Shown here in pieces: positions 22,860 to 34,103 of a DNA stretch of 64,000 nt. The stretch comes from Cystobasidium ongulense (taxonomy: Eukaryota > Basidiomycota > Cystobasidiomycetes > Cystobasidiales > Cystobasidiaceae). The notes under the pieces were generated by a model. That model made no database searches. It worked only from the letters and a program-made list of their open reading frames with translations, and had not been told where the DNA came from. Position 1 is the first letter of the stretch. Each line of letters opens with the position of its first letter. The DNA lies in contig BQUP01000008.1 of the NCBI GenBank assembly GCA_022835595.1, forward strand, positions 186,001 to 250,000, read 5' to 3'. Position numbers and translations under genes: made by a program.

Positions 22860-25390
22860 CTAGATCGGGTTATCAGGATAGCTCCTGCCTGGTAATGAGT
22901 CCGAGAGACCTGAGTCCGTCTGCTGCTCCGGATCTGCTTCGTGCTGGGTTGCAGGTGAATCCGTTGACTTCGACGTCCCTTCTTCATCCGGCTCTTCTTC
23001 TGCCTCGACGAAGATGTCACGATAGTGCTCGAGTATAGTCTCAATGGCCTTGTACTGATATTGCATATCTTGAATGGAATTCGATGCATTCTCTGCAGGG
23101 GCCCGGAGAAGGGTCGGGCCAAAGACGATGGCGAGGTTTGAGACTGACATTTGATTCTTGTCTGAATGTTGCCGCACACGGTCAAGATGGCCCAAGAAAT
23201 ATTTACAAGTCGCATAATTTGGATCAGGTAGCTCGTTTATCCGCTCATGCAGTCTTATATGTCTGAGTCTAGCGTTATCGATTTCTGCGGAGAGCAGGCT
23301 TAGTTCACTATGTAAATTTCGATTGTGGTAAAATGATATCGCTTACTTGCAGCCTCAATGAATGCATGGTAAAGTCCGAGAGTGAACAGCGGGTCAGGCA
23401 ATTCGCGGAAAAAGAGCTTGAGAACTCCAGTGATGTCGTTGATATCGGTTAGATTCTCCTCGGAATTCAGGTTCAAGGTGTCGATGTCTATGATAATAAT
23501 GATGGGGAAGAGTCACTTAGAAACGGTGGAAGCTTTAGATCAATCCTGTGAGGCCACGCGTACCTTTTTCCATCCTTGCTCGCAGTCTTTGTATCCGGCT
23601 TGTCGTTCCAGACAGTCTATACAGCCCCTGGCTGTCCATGCCATGTGCCTCGATGGTCTCTACACATTTCTGCAATACCTTCGGAACATCCACGTTGTCG
23701 CGCTCCATCTGCTCGCCGAGATCAACACCAAAGTACACAGGCGGCTGTTGATTTTGCTGGTTTTGCTGCTGGTTAGATAGCTGAGAATACGATTGCGCTT
23801 GGCTCATGCCTTGTCCCGATGATCCTTGTATGTTGTATCCCGACATGTTGTTATTATGCGATCCATTGAGCTGATTTGGCACCTTTGGTTGCTGCGGGTG
23901 TTGTCACATCAGGAGAGTCAGACTAGTAGGAAGAAGAGGATGAGGGACTCTCAAATGGAACTGGCTTACTCGGACGAAACCTTCTTCCGGAGGACCTTCT
24001 CTTCTTAGGACTCTTTGACCAGAAGCTGCGAACGACACTGCATAATTCTGCATAAACTTCTTAAAGTCTTCACGGTTATCGATACTTTCTGATATAGACT
24101 TCATGCCAGGCGCCTCATCGGTCGAACCCCCCAGTCCCGGCGGTGCGACTGTTAGGCCGTCATTCAGCAGCACGCTTTCGAGTAGGTATGCATATCGAGA
24201 CAGGTGAAATTGGGTTGCTAAGTCGACTTCATCCAAAGATTCTTTGAGTGATTTGAGCATGCGAGGAAGCTGAAGATTAAAGTATTCCTGGCGTATTGTT
24301 TGCGTTGCGAGTACTTGCTGTCGATATGCATCCGATAGAGAGTTCATCTTGTATCTCGCATCTTCCTCCATACGTTGTAGTTGAGCTGGATTCTTCGGCC
24401 CGCCCTTCAGCTTGCCAATCGCTTTGCCCAATGTCCGCTTGCCAGGGTGGTTCGAAGGTTGCCCAGAGTCTGAAGGCATGTTGTGTATATCCCTAGAATT
24501 TTCTCCTGCTTTACTGATGAGTATCCGTTCGAGCTCCTCTACAGATGCGTCGAAACGAACTCTCGCTTTATCTGTTTGTGATTCTGAATCCGTCAAATTC
24601 CGTTCTAGCCGTGTCCCAGTTTCTTTCGAAGCTTTGCGAGACCTTTCTACTTCTCGTGCAGTGTCGATGAGCTGCTCTGACATTTCACTCAGCTGCTGTG
24701 CCATCTTCACGTGATTCTCGGCGAGTACATCGTGAGAGCGAAGAAGGGCGTTGTATGCTCCGACAAAACTGCCGCCTTTGCCATCTGACAAGCTGTATGA
24801 ATCTATTCGCTCACGCGTGAGCTTTTGTAGCGAGCGAGCGTAGTCCTCTTCCATTTGGGCGCGCTTTTTGAAGAATATGCTTGTCTCCTGTAGAGCGGAG
24901 TAAGCTATCATTAGCAAGAGCGGAGACAGGCATAACTTAGCAGGGTAGTCGAAACGCTCACCCTACAGCTTGCCATTGATTGTTTGATCCGGTCCATGAG
25001 CAAAGGGAAACCGCAGTCCAGATCACATAGTGCCCTAAGCGTGCCTTCTTCAAAGCCGACAGGGACTACCTGAGCTTGTTGTTTTGTTGGCGTAGGTACA
25101 TTCTGGACGTCAAGGGCGAGTCCAGCCATGTTGATATTGCCAGAAGGTGAATCTGTGACGCCTGGCCTTTCGTTTGGCGATCCAAGCGGCATGGAGCCAT
25201 ATTGACTGTTGCTGCCGCCTCCGCCCGCAAAGCCACTGCTGCTGCTCTGAGGCACGCTGCCAGCCCCGGAGTCCATTCTAGAGGTTCCACCGCTGGACTG
25301 TGTGTTGTTGCTGCGTTGTCGAGCAGCGTCTACTCCGATGCTCCCGTTGCTGCCGGTGCTTGAGATGGGTATGGGGTCGCTGATGTTCAT
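22860..25390 (-). CDS. RGD1: F-BAR and RhoGAP domain protein (RGD1-like)
   Basis: GTPase-activating protein for Rho-family GTPases, expected at sites of polarised growth or cytokinesis. The start is MNISDPIPISSTGSNGS, followed by a Ser/Gly-rich leader. The F-BAR domain begins with the GTLRALCDLDCGFPLLMDRI region and continues through KKRAQMEEDYARSLQKLTRE and the long charged helices to about 24100. A Gln/Asn/Ser-rich linker leads to the RhoGAP domain: YFGVDLGEQMERDN, then GLYRLSGTTSRIQRLR with the catalytic arginine finger, LKLFFRELPDPLF, and SVSNLAIVFGPTLLR. The C-terminal tail is acidic, ending SLPGRSYPDNPI. About five exons. The domain order matches fungal RGD1. Confidence 0.9.
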
Positions 25391-26564
25391 GGTTGCAGTA
25401 AGTATGTATTTTGAGTGGACACGGCGCCTTTCTACAAGGCGGATGATCCAGTCGAGAGAAGCTTGTTCTTCTGCTTATGCTCTCTTGCGCATCACTGTAC
25501 ACCACTGTCTGCGATAGTGTCGCTGATGACCCACAGCTCGGCAGCTGCACCAAAGACGTCCCAGCTACGCCTCTCCCGTCGGGCGGTCTTGTGCGCCTGC
25601 AACAGCAGGAAGAAGCACAGCAAGATACGACGCGTTGACTCGAGCTGTCTATCTTCTGGGTGACTCGTATCCAATTACTGTCTGGTGACTGTTCATCCAG
25701 CCGGGCAATGCTACCCTGCCTCCACGCACTGCGTGATCGAGGTGGATGCAATTGAGCTCTAAAGCGGCTGACGCTCATTGTGCTGACTTTCTTGCTTCTA
25801 CCATAGTATAATGGTACAGATGCTTACGCTGAACGCTGCTACCAACCTTGACATCGGCCAGCCGTGCATGGCCAACCGGGCTCACGTGCAGCTTCGAGAC
25901 TACCGAGTCCTGCAACGCGCGACTACCATATCCCGTAACCACAGCTGGTACATGAAAGACAGGTTTGCTCGATGCCTGCAACGATCTTATCTTCGGTATC
26001 AGAGATTAGCGATGGTTTGTGATTGTCCAGACAGTCAGGCCTGCACATAACTTGTTGAAAAAGATTACTGAAGTCACAGTGAAAGAATGTCAAAGGCCAT
26101 AGTGGCATTGGGACGAAGGAGAAGAATTGGAAAGCGAACAGAAGAACAACAATCATGAAAAAACATAGCCCACCCCGTCCGTCTTGCCCCTGCTAGGTAG
26201 ATCTGATATAGAAATGGAAATACCGGCTCATCACCTGGATGTCCGTTTTTAGTATCTTGTCCTGTCTGATGAAAGTTGAGGAATTAGAAAGTATGACAGG
26301 GAAGCTTGCATTATAAGAAGAAAGAAAGAGGTTCCACAGATATCCCGACAACATGCCCACTGCACTGCATAGCTCAACACATTTGCTTGGGTACTGCATT
26401 ATTGATAAGATTTGCTTTATCCATTGCCTGATAATGGGCGCTGGGTGGAGCCAGAGAAGTTGGCCATGGTACTTTTTTGAATGAATGTGGGTATTGAGAA
26501 TTTGCGAGCTTGTTGTCCATTCCGTATTATCATTGTTTGGCTAATGTGTCGTTTATGACTTAAT
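25391..26564. other. Intergenic, RhoGAP upstream region and 3' side of the RlpA-like gene 1
   Basis: About 1.2 kb. Several open frames of 60-166 codons exist, but all have low-complexity or out-of-frame composition and no splice support. A tagtataatggt string at about 25805 looks like a tRNA D-arm, but no T-arm or acceptor stem follows. No gene supported. Confidence 0.4.
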
Positions 26565-27784
26565 TTAGATGGCATCTGCAGCTTCCACGATCAACGAGGC
26601 CTGCGTACGAGGAGGAATGTAAGCAATGCGAGTCGACGGGGAAATAGGGTATGCGCAGTGGCCTTACCACCTGCAGAACAGCTTGATGTAGATGGGCGAG
26701 CCCATTTCTGGCAACAGGAGCAGACTCCTTCCGTTGAGCAGGAATAGAGACCATCACCGATGGCAATGCGGACAAGGCAGGAGCGGGCACAATACTATAA
26801 TGGCCGCATACAAGTCAAAGTATGTCAGTGTTCGTCAAAACGATCAACCCTTCACGTATCAAAGGTAACTCACGTCGAGTTCTGAGCAGCTGTAGCATTG
26901 GCACTGATCGTAGAGTTTGATCCCGAGACAGCTGATGAAGCAGAATAGCCAGAGGTCTGATTCGATGATGAGGAGGGCCTATTGTTTTCAAAATTATTTG
27001 CATCCTGCTTGTGGGACGAAGTAGGGGCTGGGGCAGGAGATTCTTCAGGAGTCCAAGCAGGAGGAGTCCAAGCGGGCTCAGATTTGGAGGATGTCTGTGC
27101 AGGTGGTTTCCACTCCTCTTTAGGAGGTGTCCATTCTGGCTTTGGTGGCTCCTGCTTAGGTCGTTCCCACTGTGGTTGCTCTGGCTTGGGCGGTTCTTGC
27201 TTAGGTGGTTCTTGCTTGGGTGGTTCTGGCTTGGGCTCTGGCTTCCATTCATTCTGAGAACCGCCGCCGCCTGAACCGTCTGTAAATTCCCAGGTTACGT
27301 CGATAATGCCGACGCCTCGGTCGGCGAAGGCTGAGAAGAGTTCGGGGGTCATGTCTATTCGCAAGCGATCACGCAGGGTCAGTCAGGACAAATCACTACA
27401 AGTAGTAGTTACTCTAACTACTTACCGATACCATCTGTCTGACGACACATTTCACATCGGTCTCCAATACGAGCGGTCTGAGTTTTACCGTTTGCAGTGA
27501 TTCGGATCATCTTGTTGCATACACCGCCGCGGTCATAATGGCGAGCATCAAGAGCGACCACCCAATCTCCATTTTTGATGAAACCGCCGCAAGCGCCTAT
27601 CGAAAGTAGCAACGATGTTCAGTGGATCTGGCCTGCACTGTGATCAGGTCGCCCTGGACTGCATACCTTGGTTTCCAGTCTCTGGCCAGTACCAGCTTGA
27701 AGTTGCAGAGTAGGCGACTGTGCCTTTGATTGCAGCTAGTCCTAGTAGGACTGAAGCAAGGAGCGTTTTGTTGCCTGAAATCAT
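26565..27784 (-). CDS. Secreted double-psi beta-barrel (RlpA/expansin-like) protein 1, Pro/Glu-rich tail
   Basis: Secreted cell-wall-type protein. The start at 27784 gives MISGNKTLLASVLLGLAAIK, a signal peptide. Longer in-frame Mets exist upstream (27802, 27856). The barrel domain is spliced from three exons: SSWYWPETGNQGACGGFI, VVALDARHYDRGGVCNKMIR and ARIGDRCEMCRQTDG, then DMTPELFSAFADRGVGIIDV and TWEF. Paired cysteines and the TPELF/GIIDVTWEF ending are typical of fungal RlpA-like DPBB proteins. The tail is a Pro/Glu/Lys/Gln repeat (KQEPPKPE-type units), then WTPP repeats and a Ser/Asn-rich stretch, closing with ASLIVEAADAI. Paralogue of the gene at 29205-30603, with the same intron pattern. 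Role in wall binding or loosening is inferred; no enzymatic activity can be shown. Confidence 0.82.
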
Positions 27785-28072
27785 GCTTGCGGCTGATGGC
27801 ATCGGTAGTGTAGAGTACTGAGCGAGCGACTGCTTGAGGGGATAAAAATGGACCATTGCACGCAGTCAGCGTGTTGCGTCCATCTCTCCAGTAGTGAGAT
27901 GACATAGCCTCATCTCAAACCCAGCTCACTCACCCTGCGTTCAACTGACTGATTTCTGCGATACTATAGAACCTGACTTTCGAGGGCACGTGTGCTAAAG
28001 GGGGGTCGAGGCGAGCCTTTAAAAGTTGGGTGTACGATGAACTCGAAGAGAGGTGAGTTGAGGGAAACTAAG

Positions 28073-28779
28073 CTAGAATGAGTGTGGATTGTATTGTATA
28101 TGAGATGGTCGAGAGGCGATGAGCGATGAGCGTCCTGGATATGCTGGCTGGCTGGCGGGCTGTGTGAATGTTGCGTCTCGCTGGCAGAGGTGCGAGCAGG
28201 ACGGCGACAATGGGGAGCTGGAGATGTGAGCTGAAAGAGCGTGAGTCTCGAGGACGTAGAGTGTGAGTACGAGTGAGCGGATGCTGTATGCGTCGAGTGG
28301 GAGTACAAGCAGCAGACAGAGCAGGATTGCCAGAGCTCCCATCATATGCATGCTCCAGAGGCTGATGCTGCACCAAAGCAATGCAGAGGCCGCATTCCGA
28401 GCAGCTTCCAAGGTCAGGGTCGGAGCGCAGACGTGGCTGAACACGAGTAAGGTAGCATGATATGCTTGGTGTGGTGCAGCGAGATCCTCGCTGCTCGCCT
28501 GTACAGTATAGCCTGCCAGCTCGCCTTAAAGATGGAGATAACCGCCGAGATGGATTCTGAGATGTTCGTCCTCCATCTTCGCGCGTGAGCCGTGTGTGAC
28601 ATGGCCTCACTTTGTGTACGCTCATAGTCATCCATCAACGCGAGCTCAGCTTGCTGACATCTTGCTGCGTGTTCATTGTCAAGAGCCAGGAAGGTGTCGC
28701 AGTCGTGTCCTGCGCAGAAGTTGGTATGGCGAGTGGCGAGCATACTCATTGGGAAGATTATGAGCACGAAATGTTGCAT
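28073..28779 (-). CDS. Possible small membrane protein, unrecognised
   Basis: Tentative two-exon gene. Exon 1 starts MQHFVLIIFPMSMLATR and has a charged middle (MDDYERTQSEAMSH). A donor near 28510 and an acceptor near 28443 join in phase to a segment with a strong hydrophobic helix (MHMMGALAILLCLLLVLPLD). The frame then continues into Ser/His-rich sequence to a stop at 28073, and another intron may end it earlier. No family recognised. It sits between two related secreted-protein genes, but nothing links it to them functionally. It could be a chance open frame: three overlapping frames exist here. Confidence 0.3.
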
Positions 28780-29204
28780 TAATAGCTTAAAGTAGCCTAG
28801 CAGGACTTGCCCGAGGGTACATGAAATAACTTTTAAACTACTATAGCAATAGCTTATGAAACTGAAAACGAAAGCATGTAGGTAACGGTAGAACTGCCAG
28901 AAAGAGCCATTTCCGCGAGAGAAATGGAAAACAAGAGAAAGAAATCAAATATGGTACAGTTTGGGGATTACTCATGACCCTCCCGAGGGTGACTTCGGCC
29001 TCTTCAATTGGAGGGAAATGTTTCATAAAAAAGCCGAATAGTTTTCGTTGTATCGTGGTATAAAGCAGATTGAGGATAGGATACGGCAAGAGTAGGAGTT
29101 GGTTCTTTGAAGGCGTTTCAATCCGTGTTTTTCTTAGCATCGTGCGTTACTTGATCATGAGCTTGGGGTATATAGGCGAGGTTGTCGCTTCCGACTGCGT
29201 TTCT
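28780..29204. other. Intergenic, 3' side of RlpA-like gene 2
   Basis: A-rich stretch with several short frames and no gene recognised. Confidence 0.4.
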
Positions 29205-30603
29205 TCATGCAGTATCGGCAGCAGCTACGACGACGTTGGCCTGCAAGGAGCGATTTGATAATTAGCAAACGGAACACGTGACCTGTACGGACAACTTTGT
29301 TATGATTCAGATGACTCACCATTCGTACAACTACTTGAGCCATATTCGCTAAAGCTCCACTACTTCCTGTATTCGTGCTATTGGAGGCGACAGGGTAGAG
29401 AAGGGCTGTGTTGCTTCCTGTTGCTGCTGGTGCGGTAGACTCGGTTAGTGTTGCTGTTGCATTCGTCATTGTCGCATTTATGGCCAAGGTGCTATGGAGA
29501 GGTTGAGATGATCAGCCCTGTAACTTGAAGGACCGTCTTATCATTGGGTCTCTGCTCACCTGTTGGCTACTTCAGAGCTTGAAGTCCAGCTGCTACTGCT
29601 AGAGCTGCTACTTCTGCTAGAGCTGCTGCTCCGTGAAGAGGTACTCTCGCTCCATTGTGAAGAGGAGGATGGGGTCCAAGTACTGCTGGGTGGCGCAGGT
29701 GGTGTCCATTGACTGCTTGTAGAAGCCCTTCTCCTCGAACTGCTGCTAGGGGTCCAGCGGGGTGTCGAGCTGCTACTCGGGGTCCATTGTGGAGTGTATT
29801 TAGACGAAGTGGAGGTTGATGTCCATTCATTCTGATGGTCGTTGTTGTTGTCGTTGTTTCCTCCACCTCCACTGCTACCTCCGAATTGCCATGTGAGTTG
29901 AATGATACCGACGGAATGGTCTGCGAAGGCTGAGAAGAGTCCCGGAGTAAGATCTGTAGCATCCAAATGAACGACTTTAGCACTGGGCAATTCCATAATT
30001 GAAGGATAAAACCAACCCAATCCACCATATCCGCAACCTGGGCAAGCATCTTTTACGGTAGCCGTCTGGGTCTTGCCATTGGCAGTAATTGTGACTTGCT
30101 GATTACAGTGAGCGCCTAGGGGAGGAGAAGGGTGAGAGTGTAAGCTTATAGGGAACCTTCTTACAAGCTCAATTTAAGTGTATCAAATCTTACCTCCAGC
30201 GAATTGATCCGTGTTCAACGCAACAACCCAATCATTTGTACCGATGAATCCACCGCAAGCGCCTAGATGGATAGGACAAAAACAATTAGTAAAGTTCATC
30301 TATTGTTCCCTCTAGCTTTTGCGCACCTTGGTTTCCGGTGTTAGGATCGTAAAAAGAGCCTGAGAGTAGAGCGGAAAGGTGTCACTTTTCATGAATGACA
30401 ACCGGATACACTGCGAAACAGCAGATCAAGTCTCATCACACACCTCGTCCACTGAATCGCTTCCACAGCTTTCTCGCAACTTGCGAATGCTTGCTTGGAT
30501 CCGAGCCCCTCGCCGCCAGATGCTGCCCTCCCGCTTGAACGACCGAGGCCAATCCAGCGACAGCGAGCACGACCTTGCTTACTGCAGGTGCTGAGAACTT
30601 CAT
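29205..30603 (-). CDS. Secreted double-psi beta-barrel (RlpA/expansin-like) protein 2, Ser/Thr/Trp-rich tail
   Basis: The start codon at 30601-30603 gives a signal peptide MKFSAPAVSKVVLAVAGLAS. A pro-region ends with a dibasic KR site, then the barrel domain: GSFYDPNTGNQGACGGFI, DWVVALNTDQFAGGAHCN, TANGKTQTATVKDACPGCGY, then DLTPGLFSAFADHSVGIIQL and TWQF. Unlike gene 1 it has a KDACPGCGYGG segment where gene 1 has GDRCEMCRQTDG. The tail is Ser/Thr-rich with WTPSSSS repeats and an SSSSRSSSS run, likely O-mannosylated. It closes ANVVVAAADTA, homologous to the end of gene 1. All six joins keep phase. Extracellular or wall-bound; catalytic activity is not implied. Confidence 0.85.
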
Positions 30604-31363
30604 TGCAGATGTGTGTAGGTCTTGAGCAGAGTCAGAGTGGGATTCCTGCGAAACTCTTGCTAATGGATTCTGTCAAAGTCTTCTGGGTCTGTTTGGTTTC
30701 GAATTTAGGGGGCCTGAGGAGAATTACGGCACGTGCAGCGTGATGGGGCTTGCTTTCCTTCTATGTCTCCCGTAAGTCTGTATATCTATCCCAAATTCCC
30801 TTCCTTCTCTTGATGATGTTGGTGCAGACTTGACAACAGTCCTTCATGCGCTGTGCTGGTGTCCTCCCGCTTCGCTGGGTCTGCTGGCCAGATCCGATGG
30901 TCACCAATCGACAAAAAAGTTGCCAGCCACCGAGACTTTGTTTACCAATTGGCAATCATGAAATGGTAGATGTTGAGACCCATCCACTAATTCGCACAAA
31001 GGCCTCATCTCATCGTCTGGAAGCTTTATGCAACATCATCATCTTTCGTCTTTCATTACAAAACGACAACAGCAAGATTTATAACATCGAACCCAGCCGG
31101 GCTTTCTTTTCGCACAACAGATTACAAGCTTTACGACACCAGAAAGCCAAAAAGTGTGGTTGCGGGTCGGAAATGTCCAGGAAGCAGCTTTGATGACAGA
31201 TCTGCTATTCCGTCAAATTTCGTCGACCATGGCTGTTCTTGGTGCAGCTACTCGCACCATAGGTCCCGACTCGCTGACTTTTAGAACCGACCGCGGCGTT
31301 AGAGGTGCCGCTAGGCGATTTCATCAATCCCTTCGATTGACTTTCTTCAGCTTGAGAAACAAT
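30604..31363. other. Intergenic between RlpA-like gene 2 and the photolyase
   Basis: Upstream region of RlpA-like gene 2 and 3' region of the photolyase gene. A 115-codon plus-strand frame has no protein-like pattern and is not called. Confidence 0.4.
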
Positions 31364-33504
31364 TCAAGCAAAACTCAACTTTGCCTGCTTGACACCTTTT
31401 CTTTCATCTTGGAGCTCTTCCTTGCTCTTTCGCTTGCCTCCGGCGTGGTCTATCTCCAGATTTCCGAAACTCCTCACGAAGTCGACAGCGGTCCCATCCA
31501 GTACTCTTGAATCCGTTCCATATATATGCGCCTCGTATGCTCTCTTGACCCTCGCCAATCCATTGGCTTTGCTCTCTTTATCGTCTACAATGGGTCTAGG
31601 GTAGTCTTGACCGATAATGCATTGCGCTTTCTTCTGTAATTCCGCTGGTGCTAACCAAGGCGAATAGATATACTTCGCTGGAAAGTCCTTCAATTCTGGA
31701 ACGTATCGTCTAATAAAATCTCCCTGCTTATCCCACTTCTGTCCGAAAGCGATAGGGCTATACATTCGATGATATTGACTGAAGAAAGCGCTAGATGAAA
31801 GCCACATCCAATTTGCTGAATTTGAAGCTGGATCCCAATCTACTAAATACGAGTCGAAAACTTCCGCTCCGCGTTCCCATGAGATGTACATCTGTCGCGT
31901 AAGAAAGCACGCCACGGAATGTCGACCAAGATGATGCATCCATCCCTCTAATCGAAGTCGTCGCATTTGAGCATCGATCCACGGGTAACCTGTTCTTCCT
32001 TCCTTCCACGCAATGAATCTGTCCCAAGCATCCTGGTTCTCTTCCGTAATGACTAAATCTAGTAGTTGCTCTCCTTTCTCATCGTACTGATTGATGAGGT
32101 CCCAATCTAAGAATCTGCATAATGGATTCCCCCTTATCCGCTGAAAATTGGGTGTTCCGGTCTGTGCACAATGGAAGAAATCTCGAAACATGATCTGTCC
32201 TTCAAGCGAGACCGGTGCTTCTGAGTGTTTGCCCTTCATTTCAGCATACAGATCCATGATTTTCCAGTAAAACGTCCTTATTGATAGGCAGCCAAATTTG
32301 AGGTACGGCGAAAGGACAGTAGCTAGAGCGGAAGTGATATGAAGTGTTAGCGATTTATATTGATCGCGGTGAAAGGCGAAAAGCGAGGCAGTGCTTACTC
32401 TCTATCGGATCGTAACTTGCAGGCGAGGTTTTGGGCTTCTCAAATTTGGCAGCTTCGACTTTCTTCTCAGTGAACCACATTTCAAGTCGTTCCAATGCAA
32501 GCGCCTCTCCCCCTCTAATCCAGCTGGTTGCGGGTTGCATCGCTAGCTCCTCCATTGTCGGTACTGCAAACCTACCCCCTGGTCCAGCCATGCTCTCGTA
32601 GACGCTGTCCTCCTTGCTTTGACGGTGTTCTTCGTTGACGTCTTTCAAGCGGAAAGCTGCAACGTTGGGTACCTGCGCAAGAGCTTTCGTGAAGTCTAGT
32701 TGCCCAGGAGGCGGAATAGAATCTGGCGCAGGTAGCGGACGAGCAGGAGGATTCATTTGCCGGACTAGTTTCTCGTATTGAGCATAGGTGGTGGGAACTT
32801 TGCCTTTATTCAGCTTGATGACCTTTCCTCCTTCCCACAAGGTATGGCCATGCAGAGCTATCACTTCTACGCCTACTGCTTCAGCAAGCTTGTTTACGGC
32901 TTCATCTCTAGCCATGGTATATTCATCATCATCTTTCTCGTATGCCAGGTGTGTGATCTTGCAGGCCTTGAAGAAGAGGGGCAATATCTCGAGGGGTGAC
33001 CCGCGAATAACAAACATCTGCGATTCAGGTTGGATGTTCGTGATGGAGTCCGATACATCTTGCATGCTCTGAATAAATGTAGTGAGGACCATGTTCCTTG
33101 ATTCCTTATTCTCCAATGTCGGAGCCAGCTCACCTCGAGCAAGAACCTCCATCTGTTAGAAGCTACCCGAGTAGCATAGACGTACTGTGGATCCCAGCAC
33201 CACTGAAACGCATCACATGTATTCAGTCGATTTTAACAGGGTGTTATACTGACGACTTCGCCACTTACGATGGGATAAAATGCCTCGATATTGGGTACAG
33301 CCAGAGCGGCCTTCAGTGCGACGTTATCATGGAGGCGTAAGCTGATCCAACTTGAATGTTAACATTATGCAGCCTTATATCATTCGGATTGCAGCTACGA
33401 AGCACGTACTCTGTGCGAAACCTAGAGGTATAGCTAGCTGTCAGACTGAGTCGTTCCCGATCAAGACAGCTGGAGATGCCATACCAATGAGCTACTCGCG
33501 CCAT
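31364..33504 (-). CDS. (6-4) photolyase / animal-type cryptochrome family flavoprotein
   Basis: FAD enzyme expected to repair UV-induced (6-4) photoproducts with light, or to act as a photoreceptor. The N-terminus was assembled from small exons: MARVAHW joined to FRTDLRLHDNVALKAALAVP, then WCWDPQYVYATRVASNRWRF and SMQDVSDSITNIQPESQMFV. The C-terminal FAD domain has FFHCAQTGTPNFQRIRGNPL, WKEGRTGYPWIDAQMRRLRL and EGWMHHLGRHSVACFLTRQM, carrying the two His used by (6-4) photolyases, then WMWLSSSAFFSQYHRMYSPI and YIYSPWLAPAE. The NPNF-type and GRHSVACFLTR motifs place it with (6-4) photolyases and animal cryptochromes rather than class I CPD enzymes. The lysine-rich tail GGKRKSKEELQDE may be a nuclear signal. 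Stop at 31364. Divergent from the DUF4863 gene. Confidence 0.88.
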
Positions 33505-34103
33505 CTTGTGCACAGACTATGTGAGCATGGACAGGGTGGATTGACGTTGAGGGGCGCCAACGACAAGCTGGCTGTGGACAGACCATACTGCTGAGGGCGA
33601 CGGGATCGGAAATGTGGAAGCGATGGTGATCGGGTAGCTGAATTCGCTGCTTTCTACCGGCGACAGCATTCGCTATAGGGTGCTAGGCTGTATCTCAGAC
33701 ATCATTTGAATTCCAAAACACTCTTCGAACTTGCTTTACTTGTGTGCAGTTCTCTCATACTCAGTAGTCCAGACAGAAGACAGTTTGCATGCACGTGACC
33801 GAAATGGTGCAGTATGCGCGTAGAAGTCTGATTACGCTGGCCGAAGCAGATGGTGACCGTTATTCCGAAGCACGTAGCAAGGCGCACGGGTGTAGGTTCA
33901 AGCAGCTGCGGACTAAAGTCGTTAATAACTTAGCGGCCCGCTTGTGCTGGGTCGCCTTGAGTACAGACCGAAGTGACCGGCTCAACACGGAGGCCGAGAT
34001 CTGACATGGATGGAGCTCGAGACGCTACCGCTCTGGAGACACTGACAAGCTCTCTACTTCTTGACAAGTCGAAACATAGATCTCCACTTCATACATCGCA
34101 AAC
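33505..34103. other. Divergent promoter region, photolyase / DUF4863 gene
   Basis: About 600 bases shared upstream of both genes. No reading frame with support. No light-response element was identified by eye. Confidence 0.4.

Noticed and set aside
25278-25778. 166-codon minus-strand frame upstream of the RhoGAP gene
   Set aside because: It overlaps the RhoGAP first exon in another frame and is Arg/Ser/Cys low-complexity.
25795-25880. tRNA-like D-arm string tagtataatggt
   Set aside because: No T-arm consensus or pairing acceptor stem follows within tRNA distance.
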